This document shows, piece by piece, positions 1-6,640 of a stretch of 8,608 nucleotides of DNA. The notes below the pieces were generated by a model. That model did not search any database and was not told the DNA's origin. It saw only the letters and a list, made by a program, of their open reading frames with translations. The translations under genes were made by a program, and so were the position numbers. Numbering within the stretch: position 1 is the stretch's first letter; each line of letters begins with the position of its first letter. The DNA is from Phycisphaerae bacterium. Lineage in GTDB: Bacteria > Planctomycetota > Phycisphaerae > Sedimentisphaerales > Anaerohalosphaeraceae. The DNA is taken from contig SKKI01000005.1 of the NCBI GenBank assembly GCA_007121565.1, positions 1 through 8,608 of the forward strand, written 5' to 3'.

Positions 1-1786
1 CAAAGGATTTGGCCTTGGCCGCGTCTTCGGGCGTGTCGGCGTTGGTGCGAATACCCATGGTGCGGCACTTGTCGCAGACCTTCAAAAAGTCCATCAGGAC
101 CTTGTTCTCTTCGCCGGGATCCATCATCGGAAGCTGGCCGACGTAGACATTGCCTGAGGTGCCGTTGAGGGTAATCCAGTCGCCTTCTTCCAGAACCGTG
201 TCGTTGACATGAATCTGCTTACGGCTGTATTCAATGTCCAGCTCAGCACAGCCGACCACGCAGCACTTGCCCCAGCCGCGAGCCACCAGCGCCGCGTGAC
301 TGGTCATTCCGCCGCGTGCCGTGAGAATCGCCTCGGCCGCACGCATGCCCTCAACGTCTTCGGGATTGGTCTCTTCACGGGCGAGAATGACTTTCTTGCC
401 TTCGCTGACCCACTTGACCGCATCGGCGGCGGTGAAGACGATCTGCCCGCAGGCAGCGCCGGGGCCGGCCGGAAGACCGGAGGCCAGGATGGGATGCTCT
501 TTTTCCACTTCCGGATCGATCACCGGGTGCAGCAGTTCATCCAGTTGGGACGGAGTGACACGCGTCACCGCGATTTCCGGGGTGATGAGCCGCTCTTTGA
601 CCATTTCGACCGCCATACGGATTGCCGCCGGGCCGTTGCGTTTGCCGACACGGGTCTGGAGCATCCACAGCCGACCGCGCTCGATGGTAAACTCCATATC
701 CTGCATATCGCGGTAGTGCTTTTCCAGCTTGTTGCGATACGAGACCAGCTCGCGGTACAGCTTGGGCATGCCCTTTTCAAGGGTCATCAGGTGATTGTTA
801 TACTCGGACTGGGATTCTTTGTTGATCGGCGCCGGGGTACGGGTACCGGCGACCACATCTTCGCCCTGCGCGTTGACCAGGTATTCGCCGTAGAATTTGT
901 TTTCGCCGTTGCCCGGGTTGCGGGAGAAGGCCACGCCGGTGGCGCAGTCATCGCCCATATTGCCGAAGACCATCGCCTGGACATTGACCGCTGTGCCCCA
1001 CTCATCGGGAATGCCCTCGATGCGGCGATAGCTGACGGCGCGCTTGCCGTTCCACGAGGCAAAGACCGCATGGATGCCGCCCCAGATCTGATCCATCGCG
1101 TTGTCCGGGAAAGGTTTGCCGATCACCTCTTTGACCTTGGCCTTGAACTCTTCGCACAGGTCTTTGAGGTCTTCGGCGGTCAGCTCCACGTCGTTGACAT
1201 AGCCTTTTTTCTTCTTCAGGCCGTCCATCATCCGCTCCAGCTGATGGCGAATGCCCATGTTTTCTTCCGGCTCAATGCCGGCGCCCTTTTCCATCACGAC
1301 ATCGGAGTACATCATAATCAGCCGACGATAGGCGTCATAGACGAACCGCTCATCGCCGGACTGGGCGACCATACCGGGGATGGTTTTGCTGGTCAGGCCG
1401 ATGTTCAGGACCGTCTCCATCATCCCGGGCATTGATGACCGGGCGCCGGAGCGTACGCTCATCAGCAGCGGGTTTTTCGGATCGCCGAATTTCTTGCCCA
1501 TAATGCGCTCGGTACGGGCCAGCGATTTTTCCACTTCCTGTTTGAGCCCCTGAGGATACTTGCGTTTGTTGGCGTAATAATACGTACAGACCTCAGTGGT
1601 CACCGTGAACCCCGGCGGGATGGGCAATCCCAGCGAGGCCATCTCGGCCAGATTGGCCCCCTTGCCGCCGAGCAATTCCTTCAGTTGGGCATTGCCGTCG
1701 GCCTTGCCGTCACCGAAGAAATACACCATCTTCTTCGGTTTTAGCGCCGTGGTTTTTTTTGCTGCCTTAGCCTTAGCCTTAGCCAT
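1..1786 (-). CDS. ppdK: Pyruvate, phosphate dikinase (PPDK), N-terminal ~595 residues, cut by window edge
   Basis: PPDK reversibly converts pyruvate, ATP and phosphate to PEP, AMP and PPi in the cytoplasm, at the glycolysis/gluconeogenesis node. My reading of the minus strand from 1786 stays open to base 1. After a Lys/Ala-rich tail, MVYFFGDGK starts at residue 20 and GGKGANLAEM at 40-49. The nucleotide-binding (ATP-grasp-like) domain follows, with SVRSGARSSMPGMMETV at about 110-126. The phosphohistidine domain carries GGMTSHAALVARGWG, with the catalytic His at residue 497 (codon 298-296). TSH-A is the PPDK/PEP-synthase signature, and the N-terminal motifs identify PPDK rather than PpsA. The family is about 870-910 residues, so the C-terminal PEP/pyruvate barrel lies outside the window. 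The ATG at 1786 is chosen because AGGAG (1800-1796) sits 9 nt upstream. Met20 is where many homologues begin, but I see no comparable ribosome site before it. Single gene with its own promoter upstream. Confidence 0.96.
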   Translation of the reverse strand, partial: MAKAKAKAAKKTTALKPKKMVYFFGDGKADGNAQLKELLGGKGANLAEMASLGLPIPPGFTVTTEVCTYYYANKRKYPQGLKQEVEKSLARTERIMGKKFGDPKNPLLMSVRSGARSSMPGMMETVLNIGLTSKTIPGMVAQSGDERFVYDAYRRLIMMYSDVVMEKGAGIEPEENMGIRHQLERMMDGLKKKKGYVNDVELTAEDLKDLCEEFKAKVKEVIGKPFPDNAMDQIWGGIHAVFASWNGKRAVSYRRIEGIPDEWGTAVNVQAMVFGNMGDDCATGVAFSRNPGNGENKFYGEYLVNAQGEDVVAGTRTPAPINKESQSEYNNHLMTLEKGMPKLYRELVSYRNKLEKHYRDMQDMEFTIERGRLWMLQTRVGKRNGPAAIRMAVEMVKERLITPEIAVTRVTPSQLDELLHPVIDPEVEKEHPILASGLPAGPGAACGQIVFTAADAVKWVSEGKKVILAREETNPEDVEGMRAAEAILTARGGMTSHAALVARGWGKCCVVGCAELDIEYSRKQIHVNDTVLEEGDWITLNGTSGNVYVGQLPMMDPGEENKVLMDFLKVCDKCRTMGIRTNADTPEDAAKAKSF

Positions 1787-1907
1787 GTTCTACATCTCCT
1801 AAGATTAAACTGCGTTTCCTGTTATGCGTGTTTTGCACCTATTCGCTCGACCCCACACAGGTCTGAATATACGTTTTAAGTTTTCTCGCACAGGTTAAAG
1901 GGAGCTG

Positions 1908-1936
1908 ACTATAGTGAACAAAAGAATGGCTGTCAA
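1908..1936 (-). promoter_or_regulatory. Sigma-70-type promoter of ppdK
   Basis: On the minus strand TTGACA (1936-1931, 6/6 match) is followed by exactly 17 bp and then TATAGT (1913-1908, 5/6 match). The predicted transcription start is near 1901, which gives ppdK a leader of about 115 nt. The promoter lies in the gap after the cardiolipin synthase stop codon, so ppdK can be transcribed independently of that gene. Transcription from this site is inferred from sequence only. Confidence 0.75.
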
Positions 1937-1994
1937 CACTGAAAAGTCCAGAATTGTCGATTTTTGGCAGAATTTGTGTTCCGTCCTGCCGATT

Positions 1995-3407
1995 CTACAG
2001 CAGCGGGGCGGCCAGTCGGACGACGCTTTCGCCCAGGCTGCGGGCCAGCCCGGCCGGGCCGATGCCGCACTGGCAATTGGCCGCGAGGTGCTCGATCCAG
2101 TCGGCGGTGCGGGCAACTTCATTGTGGCTGTAGAGGAACATGGCGGACTCGTAGCCGAAAAAGAGGCTCCGAATGTCCATATTGGCCGAGCCGAGTACCG
2201 CCGCCTCCTGGTCCATCACCATCGCCTTGGCGTGCATCATTGCCCCGTGACAAAGGAGGATCAATCCGCCGGCCTGCTGGATGTCGCGCAGCCAATTGCC
2301 GCGGACGATATCCGGCAGAAGATGATTGGAGCGATGCGGCAGCAGAATCCGCACATCCACGCCGCGCCGTGCCGCCAGCATCAGCGCCTGGCACAACGGC
2401 TCATCCGGGACAAAATACGGCGTGACCACCCACAGGCGGCGTTTGGCGGCAAAAATCATCGACAAGATCGCGTCGTACAGCGCATCGCCTTCCATATCCG
2501 GCCCGGAAGGCACAAACTGCGCGACCGCTGAGCCGGCTGTTTCGGCGGTGTGGACCTTTTCCGGCGGACGCGCGGGCGTCTGTCCGCTGGCAAACTCCCA
2601 GTCCCGGCAGAAGACCTCTTCCCAGTGCCGTACGGTCGGGCCTTCCAATACAAACGCCAGATCACGCCAGCGGCCGCTCAGCGGTGTCGGGCCGATATAC
2701 TCGGCGCCGATATTTGTCCCGCCGCCCAGCACAACGCGATGATCGACGACAACAATCTTGCGGTGGTTGCGCAGATTGCTGCGTCCGCGAAACGGACGAT
2801 GCAGCACCGGCATGAACCAGGCGACCTTGCCGCCGGCTTCGGTCAGCTCGCGCAGGTGACGGGGGCGGGTATGCAGGGAGCCGACGCCGTCCATCAGCAG
2901 CCGCACCGACACGCCCGCGGCGGCCTTTTCGGCCAGTTTGCCCAGAATCAGCCGACCGACCGGGTCGGGACGAAAAATAAATGTCGAGATGTGAATGCTT
3001 TTTTCTGCGGAGTCGATCAGCTCGGCCAGCTCGGTAAAGGTCTGCTCGCCGGTGGTGCACAAGCGAAGGCGATGGCCGACCTCGGCGCCGGGAATGCCGT
3101 AGGAACGCAGCAGGCGATCGGTGATGCAGGCCTGCTCATCGGGGATGGCCGCGGAGGTGTCCAGCCCGAGCCGGCCCTTTTGGGCGGCCTCGCGCCGCAG
3201 TTTGCGCCCGCCCAGCAGCAGGTACAGCGGCACCCCCACATACGGCATCAGAACGATCGCCAGCAGCCAGGCCATCGTCCCCGAGGGCGAATGCTTTTGA
3301 AGCAGGATATGCGCAATCAGCACCACCCCCAGTAGAAACGAGCCGATCAGGAACAGATACGTTAAAATCGACGTAATGACCAGGCTTTCTACGGCATCGG
3401 CTACCAT
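1995..3407 (-). CDS. cls: Cardiolipin synthase, phospholipase D superfamily (two HKD motifs)
   Basis: The enzyme joins two phosphatidylglycerol molecules into cardiolipin and glycerol at the inner membrane. The protein has 470 residues, within the usual 470-510 for ClsA-type enzymes. Two N-terminal membrane segments (about 10-35 and 44-65) are followed by a basic stretch (GGRKLRREA). The first PLD domain has HKD1 as HRKIVVVD (H215, K217, D222) followed by GGGTNIG. The second has HKD2 as HAKAMVMD (H392, K394, D399) followed by GSANMDIRS. All catalytic residues are present and the reading frame is intact. The ATG at 3407 is supported by AAGGA at about 3418-3414, roughly 7 nt upstream. The gene precedes ppdK by about 200 bp on the same strand but ppdK has its own promoter, so a functional link is not implied. 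Another PLD-family phosphatidyltransferase is possible, but the transmembrane-plus-two-HKD architecture strongly favours Cls. Confidence 0.93.
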   Translation of the reverse strand: MVADAVESLVITSILTYLFLIGSFLLGVVLIAHILLQKHSPSGTMAWLLAIVLMPYVGVPLYLLLGGRKLRREAAQKGRLGLDTSAAIPDEQACITDRLLRSYGIPGAEVGHRLRLCTTGEQTFTELAELIDSAEKSIHISTFIFRPDPVGRLILGKLAEKAAAGVSVRLLMDGVGSLHTRPRHLRELTEAGGKVAWFMPVLHRPFRGRSNLRNHRKIVVVDHRVVLGGGTNIGAEYIGPTPLSGRWRDLAFVLEGPTVRHWEEVFCRDWEFASGQTPARPPEKVHTAETAGSAVAQFVPSGPDMEGDALYDAILSMIFAAKRRLWVVTPYFVPDEPLCQALMLAARRGVDVRILLPHRSNHLLPDIVRGNWLRDIQQAGGLILLCHGAMMHAKAMVMDQEAAVLGSANMDIRSLFFGYESAMFLYSHNEVARTADWIEHLAANCQCGIGPAGLARSLGESVVRLAAPLL

Positions 3408-3429
3408 CCATCAATCCTTCACATAAACG

Positions 3430-3678
3430 CTATAGATTTGAGCACCTGTCGTTGCGACAAGCATACCAGCCTGCCGGCCTTTGGGCAACGGTAATATTGT
3501 CTGTCAAGTCCGTTTTCATGACGATGCCGTACCGCTGCTGCCGGTCGAAGAACGTGCTGCGTGAAATGCCAATCCACTTTACCAGTGTCGCTGTCGTATT
3601 AAGACCCTGTGTGCCGGCAATATGACCTCGCCGTGCGCTTGCATATGAAGTAAGGAGAGAGTGGGTTTTTTGATTCAA
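3430..3678 (-). pseudogene. Short reading frame with transposase-like helix-turn-helix; probable insertion-sequence relic
   Basis: An 82-codon open frame can start only at a TTG (3678) and ends 22 bases before the cls start. Its middle, about residues 32-52, reads LVKWIGISRSTFFDRQQRYG. This resembles the helix-turn-helix just before the catalytic domain in IS3-like transposases, where a 'W-G-I-x-x-x-x-F-x-D-W-x-x-R-Y-G' pattern is familiar. No DDE domain follows: the residues after it (MKTDLTDNITVAQRP) look unrelated and the frame soon stops. There is no good ribosome site. Its 3' part also overlaps the likely cls promoter, so a working protein is unlikely. The family assignment rests on one motif and is weak; random open sequence is the alternative. 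Confidence 0.35.
3460..3488 (-). promoter_or_regulatory. Possible promoter of cls
   Basis: On the minus strand TTGCCC (3488-3483, 4/6 match) is separated by 17 bp from TATGCT (3465-3460, 4/6 match). A TG dinucleotide sits one base before the -10 hexamer, as in an extended -10. Transcription would start near 3453, about 45 nt before the cls start. A small inverted repeat, TGTCG-TTG-CGACA (3447-3459), overlaps the predicted start and could be an operator or chance. The assignment is tentative because both hexamers are imperfect. Confidence 0.35.
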
Positions 3679-3695
3679 AAACCATTTTTTGGCTT

Positions 3696-3710
3696 AAAAA
3701 CGTTGTTTTT
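3696..3710. repeat. Small AT-rich palindrome downstream of tRNA-Thr
   Basis: AAAAAC-GTT-GTTTTT forms a 6-bp stem with a 3-nt loop, extendable by a T-A pair. It lies about 26 nt past the 3' end of the minus-strand tRNA gene, among runs of A and T. It could help end tRNA transcription, but the stem has almost no GC, so it is a poor rho-independent terminator. Confidence 0.3.
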
Positions 3711-3735
3711 AGAGCAAAAAGAAGATAAAAGCGAA

Positions 3736-3807
3736 AGCCAACGAAGGGAATCGAACCCTTAACCGCTGGTTTACAAAACCAGTGCTCTACCGTTGAGCTA
3801 CGTTGGC
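3736..3807 (-). tRNA. trnT: tRNA-Thr (anticodon TGT)
   Basis: Read on the minus strand, this is a complete 72-nt cloverleaf. The acceptor arms are GCCAACG (3807-3801) and CGTTGGC (3743-3737). The D arm is GCTC-AACGGTA-GAGC. The anticodon stem CTGGT/ACCAG closes the 7-nt loop TTTGTAA, giving anticodon TGT. There is a 5-nt variable region, and the T arm AAGGG/CCCTT has loop TTCGATT. The discriminator is T, and the 3' CCA is not encoded and must be added after transcription. TGT reads the ACN threonine codons, ACA most directly. All stems are fully paired, so the gene looks functional. It stands alone between two gene relics, the kind of position mobile elements use, but I see no duplicated tRNA 3' end in the window. 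Confidence 0.97.
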
Positions 3808-4192
3808 GTAAAAGAATTTTTTAAAATCACTTAGCAAAAAATGATTGACTGAAAAATATTTTGCCCACACCTTGCCTACAACCAAATCGGAAAATGCGTT
3901 CCGACAAGTTCCTCCTTACCTTACACAAAACAGGACAATATTGCAAAAAAAATCGCGGAAAAATCTATTCTTTCGGAATTGATAAGAAGCCGGCCTGCTG
4001 CCGTCCGGATGTGCGTCTGTTGTATCCTCTGACCGTGCCGACTGCCGAATATTGTTTTTATTCTGGCCGATGACTTGGGTTTTTGCGACCACTGACCGGC
4101 GGTGCGCATAATCAGAAATTTTGCTTGCAGCATTGTACCCTTTGTGGTATTTACTGTGGCCAAATTAACCATTTAATTTAAGGAGTCTGATT
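3808..4192. other. Gene-free stretch between tRNA-Thr and the MFS permease
   Basis: This 385-bp interval has no intact gene. Its first 150 bp are markedly AT-rich with A and T runs, unlike the flanking coding DNA. From about 3990 the composition returns to that of the genes, coinciding with the sulfatase relic. A 70-codon frame at 3861-4073 has no ribosome site and no recognisable content. Near the end, TTGCAG (4125-4130), 17 bp, and a TG-preceded TATTTA (4148-4153) could be a weak promoter for the permease. Confidence 0.5.
4033..4095 (+). pseudogene. Sulfatase N-terminal relic (arylsulfatase-family metal-binding motif)
   Basis: Codons 4045-4092 read PNIVFILADDLGFCDH and then meet TGA at 4093-4095. 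P-N-I-V-F-I-L-A-D-D-L-G is the hallmark start of mature type I sulfatases, where the paired Asp residues bind the catalytic calcium. In real enzymes a signal peptide precedes it and about 400-500 residues follow, including the C/S-x-P-x-R active site. Here an in-frame TGA lies just upstream (4030-4032) and the stop comes 16 residues later. No further sulfatase sequence is recognisable in the neighbouring frames up to the permease gene. I read this as debris of a deleted sulfatase gene. The match is over ten consecutive consensus residues, so chance is unlikely, but the fragment is very short. Confidence 0.6.
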
Positions 4193-5362
4193 ATGGTACA
4201 AGCAGTTGCGTTAATGTGTGTATTTGGCTTGGGGATGTGTTTCTCACTGCTGGGCTCGATCAGCGTCAAACTGATGCCCCGACTGAATATCGACCAGGGT
4301 AAATTCGGTACGCTGATCTCGATTTTCATGTTCACCTGTCTGGTTGCTTCGCTGATTATGGGGGTGATCGTCGATTCGATCGGGTACAGATGGGTAGCGA
4401 TTTTCGGCTTTGTGGTTACCGCGATCTGTATTTTTATCTTTTCGCGCGGGAAAACCTTCATGGCTGTGGCGATTCCGTGCCTGCTTCTGGGCTTTGGTGC
4501 AATGGCACTGAATACGGTCGGAAACACCCTTATTCCGCAGATTCTGTTTGAGGGCAAGAATCCGGCCGCCGCAAGCAATATGGGCAATGTGTTCTTCGGG
4601 CTGGGCCTGTTTATCACACCGCTGGTAGTCAGCTTTCTGTTCCGAAAAACCAGTTATGAAAACGCGATTTCGGTACTGGGCGTCATTGTCTTGCTGCCGG
4701 TCGTCTTGGCGCTATTTGCGACCTATCCGGAAATTGCAGCCGGTTTTTCGATCGGCGATGCCTTCGGCCTGCTTACCCAGCCGGTGGTCTTGGTAGCGGC
4801 CCTGGCACTGTTCTGCTATCTCAGCCTCGAAGTGTCCTTTTGTAACTGGCTGCCATCATACGGCAAGGAAGTTTTCAGCCGGGACTTTCCGTCGATGAGC
4901 GCCGAAGCCACCGACGCGTCTGCACAGCAGGTGCTGTCGATCTTTGCCATTGCCATGATGGCCGGACGTTTGCTGGCCAGCCAAATCGCCATGATCACGG
5001 ATTACGGAAGCTGGTTTATCGCCGGGGCGGGGCTGCTGATGGGACTGATTATCCTTGGGATGATGAAAAGCTCGGCGCTGTGGACCAGCGCTTTGGCGGT
5101 GTGTGCCGGATTGGCCTTTGCACCCGTCTTTCCAACCGTTGTAGGAGTGACCTATGACAAGCACCCGCTTAATTTCGGCAGTGTTTTCGGCATCATTTTC
5201 GCCGTCGGCCTGTTCGGCGGGGTAATGGTCCCCAAAGCCGTCGGCAATCTGTCCAAAGGCTCCTCCATTCAGAAGAGCCTGAAATTGCTGGTTCCGCTCT
5301 GTGCGGGACTGCTGGTGCTGGCGCTGATCCTTGGACGGCTGGAAGGCATCACGACAGGATAA
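4193..5362 (+). CDS. Major facilitator superfamily permease, fucose-permease-like (substrate unknown)
   Basis: A 389-residue, strongly hydrophobic protein with about 12 predicted membrane segments in two halves, as expected for an MFS secondary transporter in the inner membrane. Segments run at roughly 2-27, 38-60, 66-84, 88-110, 129-150, 158-177, 192-215, 245-267, 274-290, 296-318, 327-350 and 362-382. The loop between segments 2 and 3 has GVIVDSIGYRWV (about 58-68), a form of MFS motif A. Segment 7 carries SLEVSFCNWLPSY (about 211-223), which resembles the E-V-x-x-x-x-W-L-x-x-Y pattern of fucose/hexose:proton symporter-like members. A sugar or related organic solute is therefore plausible, but the substrate is not readable from sequence. 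AAGGAG (4180-4185), 7 nt before the ATG, fixes the start. It stands alone on its strand. The adjacent sulfatase relic may mean it once belonged to a polysaccharide-use locus, which is inference only. Confidence 0.85.
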   Translation: MVQAVALMCVFGLGMCFSLLGSISVKLMPRLNIDQGKFGTLISIFMFTCLVASLIMGVIVDSIGYRWVAIFGFVVTAICIFIFSRGKTFMAVAIPCLLLGFGAMALNTVGNTLIPQILFEGKNPAAASNMGNVFFGLGLFITPLVVSFLFRKTSYENAISVLGVIVLLPVVLALFATYPEIAAGFSIGDAFGLLTQPVVLVAALALFCYLSLEVSFCNWLPSYGKEVFSRDFPSMSAEATDASAQQVLSIFAIAMMAGRLLASQIAMITDYGSWFIAGAGLLMGLIILGMMKSSALWTSALAVCAGLAFAPVFPTVVGVTYDKHPLNFGSVFGIIFAVGLFGGVMVPKAVGNLSKGSSIQKSLKLLVPLCAGLLVLALILGRLEGITTG

Positions 5363-5393
5363 TCACAACAACGTGAAAACGAATCAGACTATG

Positions 5394-5427
5394 CGCCGCG
5401 GTCTGGCAAACCCTGTCAGCCGCGGCG
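5394..5427. terminator. Strong GC hairpin after the permease gene, possible bidirectional terminator
   Basis: CGCCGCGG (5394-5401) pairs perfectly with CCGCGGCG (5420-5427). Inside it, after a single bulged T, CTGGCA (5403-5408) pairs with TGTCAG (5414-5419) with one G-T pair, closing a 5-nt loop. The whole stem is about 14 bp and begins 32 nt after the permease stop codon. There is no real T run on either side (ATTCGATTT on plus, CGTTTTC further out on minus). It may therefore stabilise 3' ends or act with Rho rather than as a classic intrinsic terminator. Confidence 0.5.
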
Positions 5428-5664
5428 ATTCGATTTGCCCATGAGCGGCTTGAGAAAATAAGATGCCGGCGGCGTAAAGGCTTTCGGTCCGGTCCCCTTG
5501 CCGCCTTCAACGACATACTCAAAAAGGTCACCATCCGGCACGACAGCTATGGTCTGCAAATCTTGATCATACTGACTTATTTCAGGGATGAGAATGCCGA
5601 CATTATGTATATCTGAGCGATGACACGCACTGAAATCCGGAGATAAAAGATATGAATATGGCAA
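5416..5664 (-). pseudogene. Unidentified coding remnant or small gene, convergent to the permease
   Basis: The minus-strand frame ends at TGA 5418-5416, inside the hairpin at 5394-5427. Its last 60 or so codons read like genuine protein: NVGILIPEIS, then DLQTIAVVPDGDLFEYVVEG, then KAFTPPASYFLKPLMG. It has balanced charge, GC-ending codons and no low complexity. I do not recognise a family. No ATG is available: the only early start is a TTG (5664), which lies inside the aminotransferase gene on the opposite strand and lacks a ribosome site. The frame stays open upstream into that gene as antisense. The simplest reading is the C-terminal end of a protein whose 5' part was lost. A small gene using an odd start is the alternative. 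Chance open frame opposite non-coding DNA cannot be excluded. Confidence 0.35.
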
Positions 5665-6494
5665 TGATTGATGACCGGATGCTGCCGACCGATGAGCTGG
5701 ACAAGGCGTATCTGGATCGCGGGCTGTATTTCGGCGACGGGGTCTATGAGGTGCTGCGCAGTTATGACGGGCGGATTTTTGCGCTGGATGAGCATTTGGC
5801 GCGATTCGAGCGGAGCTTGAAGGAAATCTTGATTGCTGGCGTCGATATGGCGGCGGTGCGGCAGCGGATCGAATCGGCCTTTGCCGAAAGCGGCTATCCG
5901 AATGCCAAGATATATTTTCACGTTACCCGCGGCTCGGAGCCGCGCAGCCATCTGCCAGGTGAAGGCTTGCGGCCGAATTTTATGCTGACGGTCGAGGCCC
6001 TCGGCGATGACGACCCGGCCAAACGACAGGGGGTGGGGGTCTGGACGCATCCGGATTGGCGGTGGAAGCGCTGCGATATCAAGTCGCTGAATCTGCTGGC
6101 GAATGTGCTGGCGCGGATTGCGGTGCAGGATAAGGGGGCCAGCGAGGCGATATTGGTCGACGAGGCCGGCCGGATCACCGAAGGGGCCGGCTCGGCGTTT
6201 TTTGCCGTGGACGGCAGTGAAAAGATACTGATGACCCGGCCGCTCGGGCCGGAAATCCTGCCGTCCATCACGCGGGCGATTGTCACGCAAATCGCTCAAA
6301 ATATAGGACTTACAGTGGTTCAGAAAGCTCAAAGGCCCGCTCAAGCCGCCGCCTGCGACGAATTGTTTCTCGCCGTGACGACCAAGGACATCGTGCCGAT
6401 TACACGCTTTGAAGGCCGGCCCGTCGGCAACGGCAATGTGGGTGAAGTGACTGGCAAGCTGATGGCCGAATTTGCCGCCTTCGTTCGAAAGTAG
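5652..6494 (+). CDS. dat: D-amino-acid (D-alanine) aminotransferase, PLP fold type IV
   Basis: The enzyme transfers amino groups between D-alanine and 2-oxoglutarate, giving pyruvate and D-glutamate for peptidoglycan. It is cytoplasmic and uses pyridoxal phosphate. At 280 residues it matches the usual family length. LYFGDGVYEVLR at 25-36 is the class IV N-terminal signature. TRGSEPRSH at 92-100 puts Arg98 and His100 at the positions known in Bacillus D-alanine transaminase to bind the substrate carboxylate. The PLP lysine is K144 in CDIKSLNLLANVLA, and E177 in ITEGAGS is the residue that contacts the cofactor ring nitrogen. Branched-chain aminotransferase and aminodeoxychorismate lyase share the fold, but the R-x-H pair and the DIKSLNLL block favour D-amino-acid aminotransferase. 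GGAG (5639-5642) lies 9 nt before the ATG, making Met1 a better start than Met3 or Met5. It appears to be a single gene. Confidence 0.88.
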   Translation: MNMAMIDDRMLPTDELDKAYLDRGLYFGDGVYEVLRSYDGRIFALDEHLARFERSLKEILIAGVDMAAVRQRIESAFAESGYPNAKIYFHVTRGSEPRSHLPGEGLRPNFMLTVEALGDDDPAKRQGVGVWTHPDWRWKRCDIKSLNLLANVLARIAVQDKGASEAILVDEAGRITEGAGSAFFAVDGSEKILMTRPLGPEILPSITRAIVTQIAQNIGLTVVQKAQRPAQAAACDELFLAVTTKDIVPITRFEGRPVGNGNVGEVTGKLMAEFAAFVRK

Positions 6495-6603
6495 AATGCG
6501 CCATGTGCCCCGCTTAAGCTGTATATTCGGTCGCGAGCGGTCTCCTTATTTGTGCTTTTTATGTCCAGTTTTCGGCGGTTATCGCTTCCCGGACAGTCAT
6601 CAT

Positions 6604-6640
6604 TTCGGTATTTTTTCACCGAACCAGGAAATTTTTCTTT
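6604..6640 (+). terminator. Weak possible terminator between dat and rplU
   Basis: TTCGGT (6604-6609) and ACCGAA (6618-6623) form a 6-bp stem with an 8-nt T-rich loop, followed after 8 nt by ATTTTTCTTT. The stem is short and the T run is displaced, so it could be a poor terminator of dat transcription or coincidence. It ends where the rplU promoter begins. Confidence 0.3.

Noticed and set aside
209..1435. 408-codon open frame on the plus strand
   Set aside because: It lies antisense to ppdK. The product is His/Asp/Leu-rich with no family motif, as expected for the complement of a GC-rich gene, and the opposite strand carries clear PPDK signatures.
2550..3335. 261-codon plus-strand frame
   Set aside because: It is the antisense shadow of the cardiolipin synthase, which has both HKD motifs intact on the minus strand.
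3736..3807. tRNA-Thr as a confirmed phage or island attachment site
   Set aside because: No direct repeat of the tRNA 3' end and no integrase gene is visible in the window, so integration is only a possibility.
3861..4073. 70-codon plus-strand frame after the tRNA
   Set aside because: It has no ribosome site and no recognisable content, and it overlaps the sulfatase relic in a different frame.
5577..6344. 255-codon minus-strand frame
   Set aside because: It is antisense to the aminotransferase, with shadow-type composition rich in Arg, His, Gln and Pro and no motif.
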